Assembly: GCA_904066235.2 (NCBI GenBank)
Contig: CAJFCV020000001.1
Coordinates: 13,511,291 to 13,575,290, forward strand
DNA length: 64,000 nucleotides
Source: Bursaphelenchus xylophilus
Taxonomy: Eukaryota; Nematoda; Chromadorea; Rhabditida; Aphelenchoididae
Direction: 5' to 3'
In this document: positions 34,049 to 46,100 of the stretch, piece by piece
Position numbering within the stretch: the stretch's first letter is position 1
How the letters are laid out: each line of letters starts with the position of its first letter
Made by a program: the position numbers and the translations under genes
The notes under the pieces: model-generated
What the model saw: only the letters and a program-made list of their open reading frames with translations
Told to the model about the DNA's origin: nothing
Database searches by the model: none

Positions 34049-35580
34049 ATAGTATTTGTGTTGCAAAACGTTGATAAAATTATAAATACCCTTTTCTGAC
34101 TCTCATCTCTATTTTTGACACGACAAAACTTTAAAAAATCGAGAAACCGGAGATTTTTTAGATTCTCACCACGAAAACAATGAATGCCAATGGAATATTG
34201 CAGAATGCCAAGGAAATTTTCTCCCGCGCGTTTCTGAGATCATGGATAACAAAAATTTGTCCAGCCGAGTCTGGAGTTCTTTTTAGGCAGAGGAAATAAA
34301 CTGAAATTAGATATTTCACTTAATATTTAATTTTTTTAGTATGACCATCTTCAAGTACACTTGATTTCAGGGTTCCTAACCTTTATGGGCGGAAGAGACG
34401 ACCGAAGACACAGATCCTCAAGATCTCCTAGAGGTAAGAGTTTATTTTTCTCTTTCTGCTTTTAGGTTCTTCACTGAAGATTTTTATATTATCCATGATG
34501 TATAATATAATTCAGATCGTCGTCGTTCTCCACCTCGACGGAGAAGTCGTTCGCCTAAAAGGCGAAGCCGTTCACCTCGGAATCGACGGGAAGACCGGCA
34601 CCGGCGTCGTTCCCCAGAAGCGACGTCAAGCCGGAAAGCGCGAGACGAACGCCCGGTAAAACGCGAGCGAAGGAGTAGGACACCAGAACAAGAGGAAGAG
34701 AAGCCGAAACCAGCCCCCAAAGCACGAGAATTCGATCCTCTGACCGGTGAAGAGCGACGCCCTGAGCAGAATAATGAGCCGGTTGTGTTGCCGTCGTTCG
34801 AAGTTTCTGGGAAATTAACTGCGGACACAAACACCTTCAAAGGCGTGGTTATCAAATATAATGAACCTCCGGAGGCGGCGTTGCCTAAATTAAGGTGGAT
34901 GCTCTATTGTATGAAGGTTGGTTGAGTTTTATTTTTGATTTTTCTTGCTTTTAGATACAAGAAATCGACTCTCACTTTGTAATTGCACTTCCATCTAAAA
35001 TGATATTATTTTAGGGAGAAGATGTGATGAAGCCCTTCTATATGCATCGTCAATCCGCTTATTTGATCGGAAGGAACCGCAAAATAGCCGATTTTCCTGT
35101 TGATCATCCCTCTTGTTCGCAACAACACGCCGTCCTTCAATATCGAAAAATGGACTTTGAGAGGAATGGAATGCCCGGAAAAAGAACTCTCCCGTACATT
35201 ATAGATCTTGGCTCATCGAATGGGACTTTTTTGAATGGCGACAAAATTGAACCTCAAAGATATTACGAGCTGAAAGAGAAGGATATCGTCAAGTTTGGGT
35301 TCTCCAGCCGCGAATATGTTGTTCTCCATGAGTTGTCGGCCGAAGGCAGGGAAGGAGCGAGAGTTGACGAAGAATTCGAAGGCGGAAGTGATGTTGAAGT
35401 GGATCTAGAAGGTGCAGAAGAGCGTTTGGCTAAGGCCGAGGAGGATTACTTTTGAATTTGTTGATAATTTTTATTCGAAATAAATTGTAAATAGATTTGA
35501 GCTCAAGTTCCAAGTTTTTGGTGTTGTTGTCCTTTACTTTTTGTGTTTTGTCCTTCTGTTTTACGTTCAATTTCCTCCAG
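34049..35580 (+). other. Candidate operon CC2D2A - SNIP1 - orphan (trans-splice acceptors)
   Basis: Three same-strand genes are closely spaced: 336 bp between the first two and 125 bp between the last two. An AG acceptor lies just before each downstream ATG (cttgatttcag near 34370; ttcctccag at 35580) and a polyadenylation-like aataaa lies at 35479. This is the layout of nematode polycistronic units resolved by SL trans-splicing. The first gap is large for an operon, so only the second pair is well supported. Confidence 0.4.
34385..35455 (+). CDS. SNIP1: SNIP1-like FHA-domain protein
   Basis: Exons 34385..34433, 34516..34916 and 35015..35455 encode 296 aa. The N-terminal 100 residues are an Arg/Ser-rich domain (RRRSRSPKRRSRSPRNRR). 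A linker follows with VVIKYNEPPEA..P..RW. The C-terminal FHA domain (about 155-265) carries LIGRNRKIADF, DHPSCSQQHA and IIDLGSSNGTFLNG, closely matching human SNIP1 and its fungal Pml1 relatives. These proteins bind phosphothreonine and work with the spliceosome (RES complex) and microRNA processing in the nucleus. The acidic tail is typical. A TTTCAG acceptor lies 14 nt before the ATG (about 34370), suggesting trans-splicing. It starts 336 bp after the CC2D2A stop. Confidence 0.93.
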
Positions 35581-37300
35581 ATGACTTGTAAAACTCCGTG
35601 GGCTGAGATTGTCCTCTGGCAGAATGGAAAAGTTGTGAGTTTTGAGAAAAATTATATTGTTTTAGGTATCAAATCAAAAATCTCAAATTTTCTGATCAAA
35701 AGTTTATTTTAGCTCCATTCTTTTTTGGCGGAGGACCATTCAGTCGAAATCGGCAAGCAGTTTCTCGTTTCAAGCGCATTCCAGAATACAGGTAACGATT
35801 TATATTATACTTGACACCTTGATGTTTAGAACCTAGTATTTGTACCATAACCAAGGTGAAGAATGGATGCGAGGTGAAGAATATGTCATTCCAAGCAATC
35901 TACGTTATTACTGATTCAAATCACCGGACTGGGCATGGAAGTCACAACAAACATACACCGAAAGATCTGGCCAAAGGTGGGCATCTAAAATAAGGTTGAT
36001 TTTGTCGAAAGATGATGGCGAAATTATATGAATTTATTTGAAGAAGATCTTTGAGGGCTTTTTAAAGCTTTTTCGATCTAGTTTGAGGTTGAAAGAAGTG
36101 TTGTTTTAGGTGAAAGTTGGATGCTGTTCTGGGAAACCTCTTTCAATCGGCAACTAAAAGAAGCGGCAACATTCGAAGACCTCCAGGATAAGGGACTACA
36201 GTCTATGTGCTTCTCCAAGCTCGAATTCAAGAGAAATGGAGAGCATTTTGGAATAGGCATCACGTTCGTGGAGGCCTGGGACAAAATTCGAAAAGCTTCG
36301 GCCGCCAAAATGTTCGGCTTGGAGAATGGAGAATTGTAAGATATTTAGAGTGCCATTGGGGTTGGTTAGGAGAAATTTCAGCCAAGAATTGGGAGATTTT
36401 CGAAAAAAATTCGAAAATTTTTGCTTGGTCCCCCCTTGGCATAATTTTTTTTTAAAAAATTTTCTGAAAAGCTTTATAGACCTCTCTAAGAATGGCTGTA
36501 GCTTTTGAAGAATTAATTCTACGTTTGAACATGTTTATTCTCAGAAATCGCACAGTTTCCCTCTCCCAATCCGATGCCCAGAGATTCAAACTCCCAGTTT
36601 TCCGTCCCAGCTCCTCACCCTTGCGAAATCGCGCTTTGCCAACGATTTCGGACAGAGAAGAAGTCAGAAGCAGGAAGTCGTCGATAGTCAGAGATATGGT
36701 CAACTCTTTTACTGTGAGTTTTGTTGGTTTTTTGAATGAAAAGTGGTGTAAAGCAAAATATTGGGAAAATTGAGGGGTTTTCATGGTCTCAGAGCACATT
36801 TTAAGGCCGATTGAAGGCTTATAACACAAGATTTTTCTTCAATGGGAGTATTTTTTTGTTAAATTTTAGACCAAGTACAATATAATTTTTTCGATTTTTT
36901 TCCAAAAATTTTTTCATTTTTTTAGACCCAAATGGAGAACAAAGAGAACCATTTGACCCCAACACTCGGAAACAGCTGCATAACCCCGAAAAATGACCTT
37001 ATCGGACATCCACCCCGGTCCTCGGCCAGAAAATTGAGTCAACTTTATTCGGCGACCAAAAAACCGATCCTCCAACAGAGTCTGATCGAGCTGGACGAAG
37101 AGATAAAACTCCTCGATTTGGCCGTCCTGAAGATTATGCACAAACCGGGGGGCCAACACACACCCAACCTGGGTTATAAAAAGATTTCGCATCGAAGTGA
37201 GGCGTCGGAGTCAAGTCCCGACGAATTTATGCTCAAATCGGAGCTGATTAAACCAAAAATCCGCACCTTTTCGGCGGGAACGTTGCATCCGGACGTGTAG
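35581..37300 (+). CDS. Uncharacterised protein, orphan
   Basis: Six exons keep frame: 35581..35634, 35713..35791, 35830..35976, 36110..36335, 36545..36713 and 36926..37300 (349 aa). I do not recognise the family. The N-terminal half (1-170) looks globular, starting MTCKTPWAEIVLWQNGKVV, with no signal peptide. The C-terminal half is polar and Ser/Arg-rich, with SSPLRNRALPTISDREE, RKLSQLYSATKKP and QQSLIELDEEIKLLDLAVLK, possibly a short helix for partner binding. The ATG directly follows ttcctccag, so the start is probably a trans-splice site. It begins 125 bp after the SNIP1-like stop, a spacing usual for downstream genes in nematode operons. Confidence 0.65.
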
Positions 37301-37699
37301 AATAATTTGTAATACCATTTTCCACCAATTTTGAAATTATGCCCTGGAGGCATTTGGAGTTTTTTTGGTAATTTTGGGGATTTTTTTGGCGAATACGGTA
37401 AATTGTTGTGGTTTTAACACGAAAAATGGTAATTTTGATGCTCAAAAATGTTAATATCAACGGGAAATCTCATTTTTTGTTTTTGCATACAGTAATATTT
37501 CGGTATATCGAAGGTCTGATATAACGAGAAACTTGAAAGTTTTGAGTTTTTGCTAAGTATTTTGTTCCTCTCCACTATTTATTTGTTACTAATTGAAACA
37601 TAAATTCGATGAATTAATAAAAAATTTTTCGAAAAACCGTAAATTATGCTTTTATTTTTTGGAAAAGTGGGTAATAAATAGGGGCAAAAGTAGGAAAAA

Positions 37700-38906
37700 T
37701 TAAAAATCAAGGACTTGTTTTAATATCCTCACATATTCCTCCATGGAAATTGTGTGCACATCCAAAGAGCCTAACGCGTTCTTCAAGGACAGGGCTTTCC
37801 GTAATTGCGCCTCCACGCGCATATGATAGCCCGCTATCGTCGAGCGGGACTGATAGTCTTTGGAGGAGTAGTTGGACTGGATTGTGGAGAGCTGAAAGTT
37901 GGGAGATTTGTGGTTAAACACAGTAAAAGTTTACGGGAAACGGAGGGCACAGAGCTGGATGAGATTTTTTAAAGTATTGCAGCCGTTTTTCAGTCGACAA
38001 TCTCGAATATGTCGTAGAAATGGGAAATTTGTGGTTAAATACAGTAAAATGTTACGGGAAACTGAGGGCACAGAGTTGGATGACATTTGAGAAGCATTTT
38101 TTCTCCCAAGCTGAAGAAATTTTCCGATCTATAAAGGTCGAAAAAGGGATCAAGACGACTCTAATTTAGTATCCAAAAGTATTGCAAAGAAACAAAAAGA
38201 CTGCTGGGTTTGAAGAGGAATTTGGTAAATGTTTTCTCTTCAAAACCAACAGTCCTTTGAGGTCTCTTCGATACTTTTTGATACTAAATTAGAGTCGTTT
38301 TGATCCCTTTTTCGAACTTTATAGACCGGAAAATTTATTCATCCTGGGAGAAAAAAGTTTTCTCAAATGTCATCCAGCTATGTGAACGTCTGTTTCCCGT
38401 AAAATTTTACTGTGTTTAACCACAAATTTCCCATTTCTACGACATATTCGAGATTGTCGACTGAAAAACGGCTGAAAATTTGAAGTCAAAAGCCTACTTG
38501 ATTCTGTAGATTTTGCAACCTTCGAATTTTTGAGTCGATCACGATTTGCGCACAGTTGATGTTATGGGCGTATTCGGCGTCTGAAATAACTTGCTATTAC
38601 TTGTGTGTTTCTTTTAGTGTTTCCTTAATTTTGTTGCAGTCCGCACAGTGCAAACGACTTTTTTGTGGGTTGCACTGTGCGCTGGCGACAAGCGTGGGAA
38701 AAACTTCAAAATGCACTATGAGAAAGAGAGTAAAGGTCAGTGCATTGTAGGAAAATACTAATACGTTTTCAATAACAAAACGGTATGTTCTGATTAGATA
38801 AGACTAATCAAAAATTTCGGCCTAAATTGGTTTTGTACTTACATGATTTCCTTTTGTCGATAATAGGCTCCGACGACTCGAATTCAAACAATTGAGAGTC
38901 GGACAT
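37700..38906 (-). CDS. Small coiled-coil protein, uncharacterised
   Basis: Minus-strand exons 38906..38843, 38580..38498 and 37891..37700 join in frame for 112 aa. After an acidic start (MSDSQLFEFESSEPIIDKRK), residues 30-105 are predicted from composition to be helical with few prolines (IVIDSKIRRLQNLQNQ, RVEAQLRKALSLKNALG). No signal peptide or known motif. Size and helicity would suit a subunit of a small complex, but I cannot assign one. It is tail to tail with the orphan gene (400 bp apart, nothing identifiable between). Intron 2 holds a 493-bp foldback. Confidence 0.55.
37981..38473. mobile_element. 493-bp foldback element
   Basis: agccgtttttcagtcgacaa at the left pairs with its complement at the right end. 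Pairing continues over most of the length, through a gggatcaagacgactctaat block, leaving a short centre near 38200. Part of the left arm (37905-37970) is also duplicated directly outside the element. Confidence 0.75.
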
Positions 38907-39170
38907 GCTCGAGCTTGAACGGCTGAACTCACACGAATTCATGGTTATTTATCTAAAATTCCGAGAACAATCATACAAACAGCGATTGGAATTTTGGGAG
39001 TTTTCGCGAATTCAAATCCTGTCAATCATAAGGTGCGTAGGGAAAGACAAAAATAGAAACGATCTAAAAGGTCAGACTGACATTTTGGGAAATCAAAATT
39101 TGCAAAATGTTATGATAGAGCATGTCAAAGAAACTGCAATTTTCAAACAAAATTTGTGATGTTTTCGAAA

Positions 39171-39583
39171 ATTAATCAGCATGCTGGCAGGGTGCGACGC
39201 AGTTTTGGAGCAGAGAATGGAGTCTAGATTGGGCTTAGGGCTGGCGGAAAGGTGCAAAAGAGCAACTGGTTCATTATTTTACTGTTTTGTAGGCTTGAAC
39301 CGTTTCTGGTCGACAAAAAGAGTCGAAAAAGAGATCCTAGGGGTCTGAATTTGTTATCAAAAGGTATCACAGAGAGATTATTTCCTGATGATACCTTTTG
39401 ATAGCAAATTCAGGTCTCTTGGATCTCTTTTTCGACCCTTTTTGTCGACCAGAAACGGTTCAAGGCTCAAACAGCAAAATAATTAACCAATTGCTCTTTT
39501 CCACCTTTCCACAAGCCCTGAACCCAATGTAGACTCCATTTTCTGCTCCAAAACTGCGCCACACCCTGCGGGCATACTAATTA
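39171..39583. mobile_element. 413-bp foldback element
   Basis: Inverted arms start attaatcagcatgctggc and end with its near-complement. They pair through cagttttggagcagagaatg and ggtcgacaaaaagagtcg to a centre near 39380 (ggtatcacagagagattatt). Confidence 0.75.
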
Positions 39584-40052
39584 GCGAAAATCAAGACGCC
39601 GTGCGGCGCTGATAGCCCCCGAAAATGATAATACGTCAGTTGAAGGGGGCGCTTGAACCTAAAAATTTTGAAAAGCGAATCGCCCCGTCCCGTATTTGCT
39701 CAGGCGAATCTGGTTAAACGGTTCGAATGTCTCCCCCCGCTTCGACAATAGATTAAAATTATTTTTTGACCTTGGCGAGAACTTTGCGAAACCCGCCCGA
39801 AAAACGTTTACAGCTGATTTTCGTGGGCATCGACAAAATACCAAAAAAATTGGAAAGTCTTCGAAGGAAGGGAGAGATTATGAACATTCCCGGGGTGGAG
39901 CAATGTCAACTAAATTCCTGCGGATTACGGTATTTTGAAGCTTATATGGAGGTCCATAAATGATATAACCATAGAAGGTAGCTTAGCTCACAAGGGAAGT
40001 ACCCTAAGTGCGACGCTCAGAATTTATTAAAGTTTTGTACAAACGTTGTGCA

Positions 40053-40302
40053 TACAGTGAAGGACCGGATCCAATGGCAAAAAACGTCTCATTTTGCATC
40101 CCGGAAGGGACCAAAATGTCTCCAAACCCTTCCCTTCTCTAAGCTAAAAAACCCCGCGCTGAAGAGCCCGCCTTGAAGAAAAGGGCGCACTTTTCAAAGC
40201 GGAGTTTTTAGCTTAGAGAAGGGAAGGGTTTGGAGACATTTTGGTCCCTTCCGGGATGCAAAATGGGGCGTTTTTTGCCATTGGATCAGGTCCCTCACTG
40301 TA
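40053..40302. mobile_element. TACAGTGAGGGACC-family MITE nested in another repeat
   Basis: 250 bp with inverted arms (tacagtgaaggaccggatcc and complement) that share a long stem through gcatcccggaagggaccaaa. It splits a GCGACGCTCAG-family element: left part 39990-40052, right part from 40303 (ttaatacctgaaagttctag). Confidence 0.8.
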
Positions 40303-40680
40303 TATTAATACCTGAAAGTTCTAGCTCGCGCTTTGCAGGGACAGCCGAGATATTCAAAGGTCTTTGTCGAGTGCGCGAAATCCGAAGCGCGTTCACACGC
40401 ACATCAAATTTCCAGCTGCGGCTAGCCATCGCAAAGCGATGATGGGCGATTCCAAGACGCGACAATCCGTCATTATTTTCCCGACAGACTGATAGAAATT
40501 TTCATGAAGCTTTTTGTGCTAAAGTTCGCAAAAAATAAATGAATGCTAGGTTCTTCATCTGTCGGCCTAAAAATTTATAAAGTGCTCGGAAATTTTTGTC
40601 GTCGTCCGTACACAAAAAAACCTCCCAAAATGTCTCGTTTTTCAATAATTTTAATTAATAAAGGCAGTGTTCTCTATTAG

Positions 40681-40995
40681 TGTTTTCATAAAGTGCATGG
40701 ACATTTTTTCGCAGTCCGCACCGTGCACAAAGACCTTTATTTTGCACTGTGCATTTGACCTTTTTTTTGGGTCGCACCGTGCATCCGGGATATCGCCGCG
40801 ACATAAAAAAAAGTCTCAACTACGTCGCCGCGGTTGTGCTGAAGAATTTGCACGGTGCAATCGGCTTTTTTAAAGTTTGCACTGTGCGAAAAGAGGAAAA
40901 TGAAACGCACTGTGCATTCGCGACAAGCGTGGGAAAAATTTTAAAATTCACTGTGCGAAGGCGAAAAATGTCTATGCACTTTATGAAAATACTAA
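40681..40995. repeat. TGCACTGTGCA-type repeat element, complete
   Basis: Begins tgttttcataaagtgcatgg and ends catgcactttatgaaaatac on the other side, so the ends are inverted repeats. The inside has TGCACCGTGCA and TGCACTGTGCA palindromes and the acaagcgtgggaaaaa block. Confidence 0.75.
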
Positions 40996-41848
40996 TATTT
41001 CCTTGCCATTGCAGCCAGCTGTGTAATCAGCAAAAAAATTATTCTAGGGATCAGCCCCACTCCTCAAAATCAGTGAAATTTCACGAACCAGGAATACAAA
41101 AAAAAAACGCCGATAATGCCCTTTCTCCTTCTCCCCAGAGCCTTATAATTTCCCGTCTTTGCCAGTGAATATCATGCAGAATCGGCTTCTCTCTTTTTTT
41201 TTGTAACATTACAAACGCTTTTTTTCGGTCGGGGGCGATGCAAATCGAACGGCCTGAGCTGCGGAAATGAACGGGAAACCGAAATAGATATTAATCATCG
41301 GCATGGGAGTGTTTAGAAAGACAATTAGGGATGTTAGCAATGAAATTGTTGGTAAAATACGCCATCTAAAAATATTTGAAGGAGCTTTTGCGGAGATGTT
41401 GGGAAAGCGAATTTTTCAGTTGTGGAAATAAAAAAAAAAATTTTTTTAATTTTTACTTTTTGGTCTTCTCCAAATCTTACGTATGGATTGTACATATGTA
41501 GTTCACATAGTAATGTCTAAAAATTTTAGTCTACCAAAATCGAATTAAACAATCATTTTTTGAAGAGAGTACGCAAAATGAGGAGAGCCGGCCAGACGAA
41601 ACGCGCTTTTCGACCATATCTTTGCGAATATTGCTTGGAGAAAAAAATTTTTTGGCAAAAATAATTCGGGAAAAAATTGAATTTTTGGCAATTTACGGGC
41701 GAAAAAATTTCAGGGCTTCCTGCAAAACACGAGCTGAAAATTTCACAATCAAATCTATCAAGAAACTCCAATTCAAATGAAAAAAAATAAAACAATGAAA
41801 ATAATTTTTTTATTGGATTTAGAGCTGGCTGCAACAGCAAGGAAATAT

Positions 41849-42099
41849 TACAGTGAGGGACCCGATCCAATGGCAAAAAACGTCTCCTTTTGCATCCCGG
41901 AAGAGACCAAAATGACTCCAAACCCTTCCCTTCTCTGAGCTAAAAAACTCCGCTTTGAAAAGTGCGCCCTTTCCTCCAAGGCGGGCTCTTCAAAGTGGGG
42001 TTTTTTAGCTTAGAGAAGGGAAGGGTTTGGAGACATTTTGGTCGCTTCCGGGATGCAAAATGAGACGTTTTTCGCCATTGGATCCGGTCCCTCACTGTA
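41849..42099. mobile_element. TACAGTGAGGGACC-family MITE
   Basis: 251 bp, TA at both ends, arms as in the 40053-40302 copy. Confidence 0.8.
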
Positions 42100-42102
42100 G
42101 AG

Positions 42103-42412
42103 TATTTTCATAAAGTGCATGGACATGTGTTCTCTTTCGCACAGTGCATTTTAAACTTTTTCCCACACTTGTCGCCGATGCACAGTGCGTTTTTCTCTTT
42201 TCGCACAGTGCAAGTCACAAAAAAGCCGTTTGCACTGTGCAAATTCTTCAGCAAAACCGATGCACGGTGCAGTTGAAAAAAAGCCTTACGTCGCGGCGAT
42301 ATTTCCGATGCACGGTGCGAAACCAAAAAAAAAATGTGAAATGCACCGTGCAAAAATGGGTTTTATGCACGGTGCGGACTACGAAAAAATGTCCATGCAC
42401 TTTATGAAAATA
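42103..42412. repeat. TGCACTGTGCA-type repeat element, complete
   Basis: Ends ttttcataaagtgcatggac and its complement are inverted; interior palindromes as in other copies. It starts four bases after the preceding MITE and is followed at 42475 by a CAGTCTGTCGG MITE end. Confidence 0.75.
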
Positions 42413-43164
42413 CCTAATAGAGAATTTTTTATTAACCGCCTTGTTAACAAAATTTTTCAAAAATCAGGCATTTTGCTGCGACAAATCCACATTATTTTCC
42501 CGACAGACTGATAATAGTCCCAAACTTTGCAAAAATTTCCGATCCAACTAGATTTTATCCTTGTAAAACTCCTCTCGCACAATTCTTTTTTTCCAACCCC
42601 AACTCGGACTGCACAAAAGACGAATCAAAGGGAATCGCAATAAAACAGAATTAACATCGTAAACCCCATTTTGAATACCAAATTATGTTTCGTACAGGGA
42701 TTTTATTTGAGAAGAGAATAAATAAGAAAATAAATAACTAGATCTACAAGTCAATAAATTATGTGGGTCGACCGGAATTTCGGAGGGGATCTTGAGGGGA
42801 AATTTGGGAGAAAATTTGAAAAAAAAATTAGAAATTTGAATATTTAAATTTTTTAGATATAAAAAATTGATATTCAAAAAATTTTTAATTCCATAATTTG
42901 AATATTCGAATAAGAAAATTTCAAAAAATAATTTTCGAATTTGCATATATTTTTCAAAAAAACTTTTTTGGGTGTTAAATTTTTTAATAAGTTTCGTATC
43001 TAGGCCTAAATTTGATTTTCAAAAATCTCCAATTTTAAAATAAAATATTCAAATTTCAAGTTTTTCGTATTCAAATTGCCAAATTTCCTCAAAATCCCTT
43101 AAAAATTCCAGTACGACCAAACTTTCGCTCACCACAACAAACTAGCTATAAAATTATGGCCAAT

Positions 43165-46100
43165 TCAAAGGAAACGCGACGATCTTAACGCGAGATACAG
43201 ATGAAAGCCGAGGGCGATGAAAAAGGTCCACACCGAGAAGCCGCTGATCACCGCCATCCAAACCTTCGACACGCAGTGCGGGTAGTGGGATTTGGCTGCT
43301 GAAAGAACGGAATTAAACGCAAAAATATTCGAGGGGTTTTCGGGGGTGGATTAAACTTTTTTGACAAGTGCAGAACTTTATAGTGGAAGAATCTCGACTA
43401 TAAAGCGGGGAGTAAAGCAGATTACTACGCTTTTCCAAAAAGTTCGTAGACTTGTTGTCGCGCGCACAGTGCATTTGCCGCCCTTTCTATAACGCACTGT
43501 GCGTTATAGAAGAAAAAAAAATTTTTTGATTTTTTTTTTATTTTTATGACTTACCCTTCTCCTGCTGACGTTCTCGTGCTTCCTTTCTCGTTTCTTTCGA
43601 GCATTTGGGGTCATCCTTGTTGGCCAAGCATAGATCCGCTTGGACCTCCATTTCGAACACCGCCGGCTTTTTCATTTGCAAACTCTTGTGCGGGTTGGTT
43701 TTTACGGTGATTTCGGCGGTCTCCTGGTCCACCAGATTTCGTCTCCATCGCCGGAGGTTGTTGGAGCGGCCATCGAAAAGAACCGAATTTTGCGGGGAAG
43801 TGATGATATCGGGGCAGAAGGGAGGCTGCAAAAAAATGGTTAGAAAAATGCTCAGTTGATACTCCAAAATAAACGGGAGAATTTGAGATTTTCAAAGCTA
43901 AAAATCTCATTATTTCCTTCGCAAAAGGCCGGTTGCAAATCTAGAATTTGCCTTTGAAAATTTTCATCTAAATTTGAGCCAAACGTTGTCCCCAAAAATT
44001 CGAAAAGATCCTCTTTTTTTCGAAATTTCCTAAACTCTCACCGTCATGATGTCATCGCATCCCTTGACTCCATTTTCGTCCGGAATATCCGAGCACACCT
44101 GCATCTCACATCGGATGCTGAAACGTGTGTGATCGGGGAGTTTGAAGGCGCTCAATGGAGCTCGGACCACGTCGTGATAGGTGTCGTAATGCGGATGTCC
44201 GATGATGTTCAAATCTGTTGAGCAGCCTTGATTGTCAATCACGGGATGCTCATCGCCGGTCACCAAGTCGCGAATGATGCAGTTGCGGACAAGAAGACCG
44301 TAGGCGTCTGGAAAAAAGTTGTTTTGTTTTGGATTTTTTTTAGCATTGAGGCGTCCCTAGCGCCCCACGATAAACACAAATTTTCATTAGCAATAAGCCT
44401 TACCCGACTCCGGGTTCAACGAGAATTCCAGCCTCAACGGTTGCCCAACGTCGACCCGATCCACTTCGGTTCCATCGCCATCCTTGTGATGCTCCAAGTC
44501 CGTCACAATTTTCATTTCGCACTCCGGAGTCGCGGCCTTTTGCTCCAACTTTGTCGGAGTGAAGTGCAACTCCTCCAGAGCCTCGTCGATTCGCTTCGGA
44601 ATCTCCTGCTTCTTATACTTGATCCTCTGTTGGGCACATTGCGCGATGTAGCTTTGAATGGACGTCTCTCCGTTCGGTTGTTGGAACATGACAATGATTT
44701 GCATGTGAGAAGGCGCCTCCACGCTTCCGTTGAAGTGGCCCGGGTTCGGCACTCCGCATTCTTGATAGGAGAATGAGACGTTGATGTTGAGGGCCTCTTT
44801 GAAGGTGTGCACACAAGAGGGGACGCGTTTCTTGTCGTTGGCAAAGATTTCGCCGGTGAAGGGGAAGATTGTGTTCACGCCGAAGTCGATGCCGTTTTCT
44901 TCACAAATTACGCGGGCTTTTCCTGAAAAACATTATTCGGAATCAATAATTCCTGTGACATTTCGCAACATTAGGCCTCAAAAACCTTTAAAAAAAGCGA
45001 AAAACCTCAAATCCTACCTCTAACTCTATTTGGAACCTGCTCTTTCGGTCTTTCTCCTGGTGGTGGAACTGGCTGGACAGGAGGAGCAAGTGGCGGTTGT
45101 TCTTGCGGCGGAGTGGGTCCCTGCGGCGGTTGGGGCTGTCCTGGAAGTGGTGGTTGACCTGGAAGAGAAGGTTGTTGTGGCCCGGTGGGTTGTTGGGGCT
45201 GGCCTGGGAACAAAGGCGGCTGAGGACCTTGTGGTTGTCCAGGAACTTGGGGTTGGCCGGGGATCTGTGGTTGTTGAGGTCCTCCGGGTCTTTGTGGCTG
45301 TCCCGGAATTTGCGGTTGACCTGGGATCTGTGGCTGACCAGGGATTTGTGGACCTTGAGGTTGGCTTGGGAATCCAGGACGGGTTGGTTGTTGAGGCTGT
45401 CCGGGGGTTGGTCCGAATGGAGATGGCCTTTCCGGTCCAGGAGAAGGACCGAATGGCGAAGGCCTTTCTGGCTGGCTGGGAGAAGGCCCGAATGGCGAAG
45501 GTCTCTCAGGTTGGCCGGGGGTTGGTCCGAATGGCGATGGACGTTGAGGTTGACCAGGAGAGGGGCCGAAAGGAGACGGTCTTTCCGGTTGTCCGGGGGT
45601 TGGTCCAAATGGCGAAGGTCTTTCAGGCTGGCCAGGAGATGGCCCAAATGGCGATGGCCTCTCAGGCTGACCAGGAGAAGGCCCGAATGGAGAGGGTCTT
45701 TCTGGCTGACTTGGAGTAGGTCCGAAAGGCGAAGGTCGCTCTGGCTGTCCTGGAGAAGGCCCAAACGGCGATGGCCTCTCGGGCTGGCCAGGAGAAGGCC
45801 CAAACGGCGACGGTCTCTCTGGTTGACTTGGACCAGGTCCAAATGGAGATGGCGTTGTGAATTCGCTCCGTGGGGCAGTCGGAATCAATGTTGGGAAGGG
45901 CGATGGAGTTGTGAAAGCAGGACCCGGAATAAATGGACTTGGTCTTTCGCGTTGTGGTTGTCCAGGAACCTGTGGTCTCTCTGGTCCTCCAGGAATTTGA
46001 GGCTGACCAGGGATTTGAGGTTGCTGAGGTCCTCCTGGAACTTGAGGTTGTCCAGGAATTTGTGGCTGCCCCGGAATCTGGGGTTGCTGTGGTCCGCCAG

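Larger units (their letters stand above)
38907..43164. repeat. Gene-poor repeat region
   Basis: Apart from listed elements, it has a partial TGCACTGTGCA unit at 38636-38770 (just inside the preceding gene), a MITE right end at 40437-40492, a second MITE right end at 42475-42513, long AT-rich runs (42680-43130) and fragments of the GCGACGCTCAG family (41510-41740). A plus-strand open stretch at 39766-39963 has protein-like composition but no recognisable motif or supporting exons. Confidence 0.5.

Noticed and set aside
39766..39963. Plus-strand open stretch with protein-like composition
   Set aside because: No recognisable domain, no convincing upstream exon, surrounded by repeats; could be a gene relic but not supportable.
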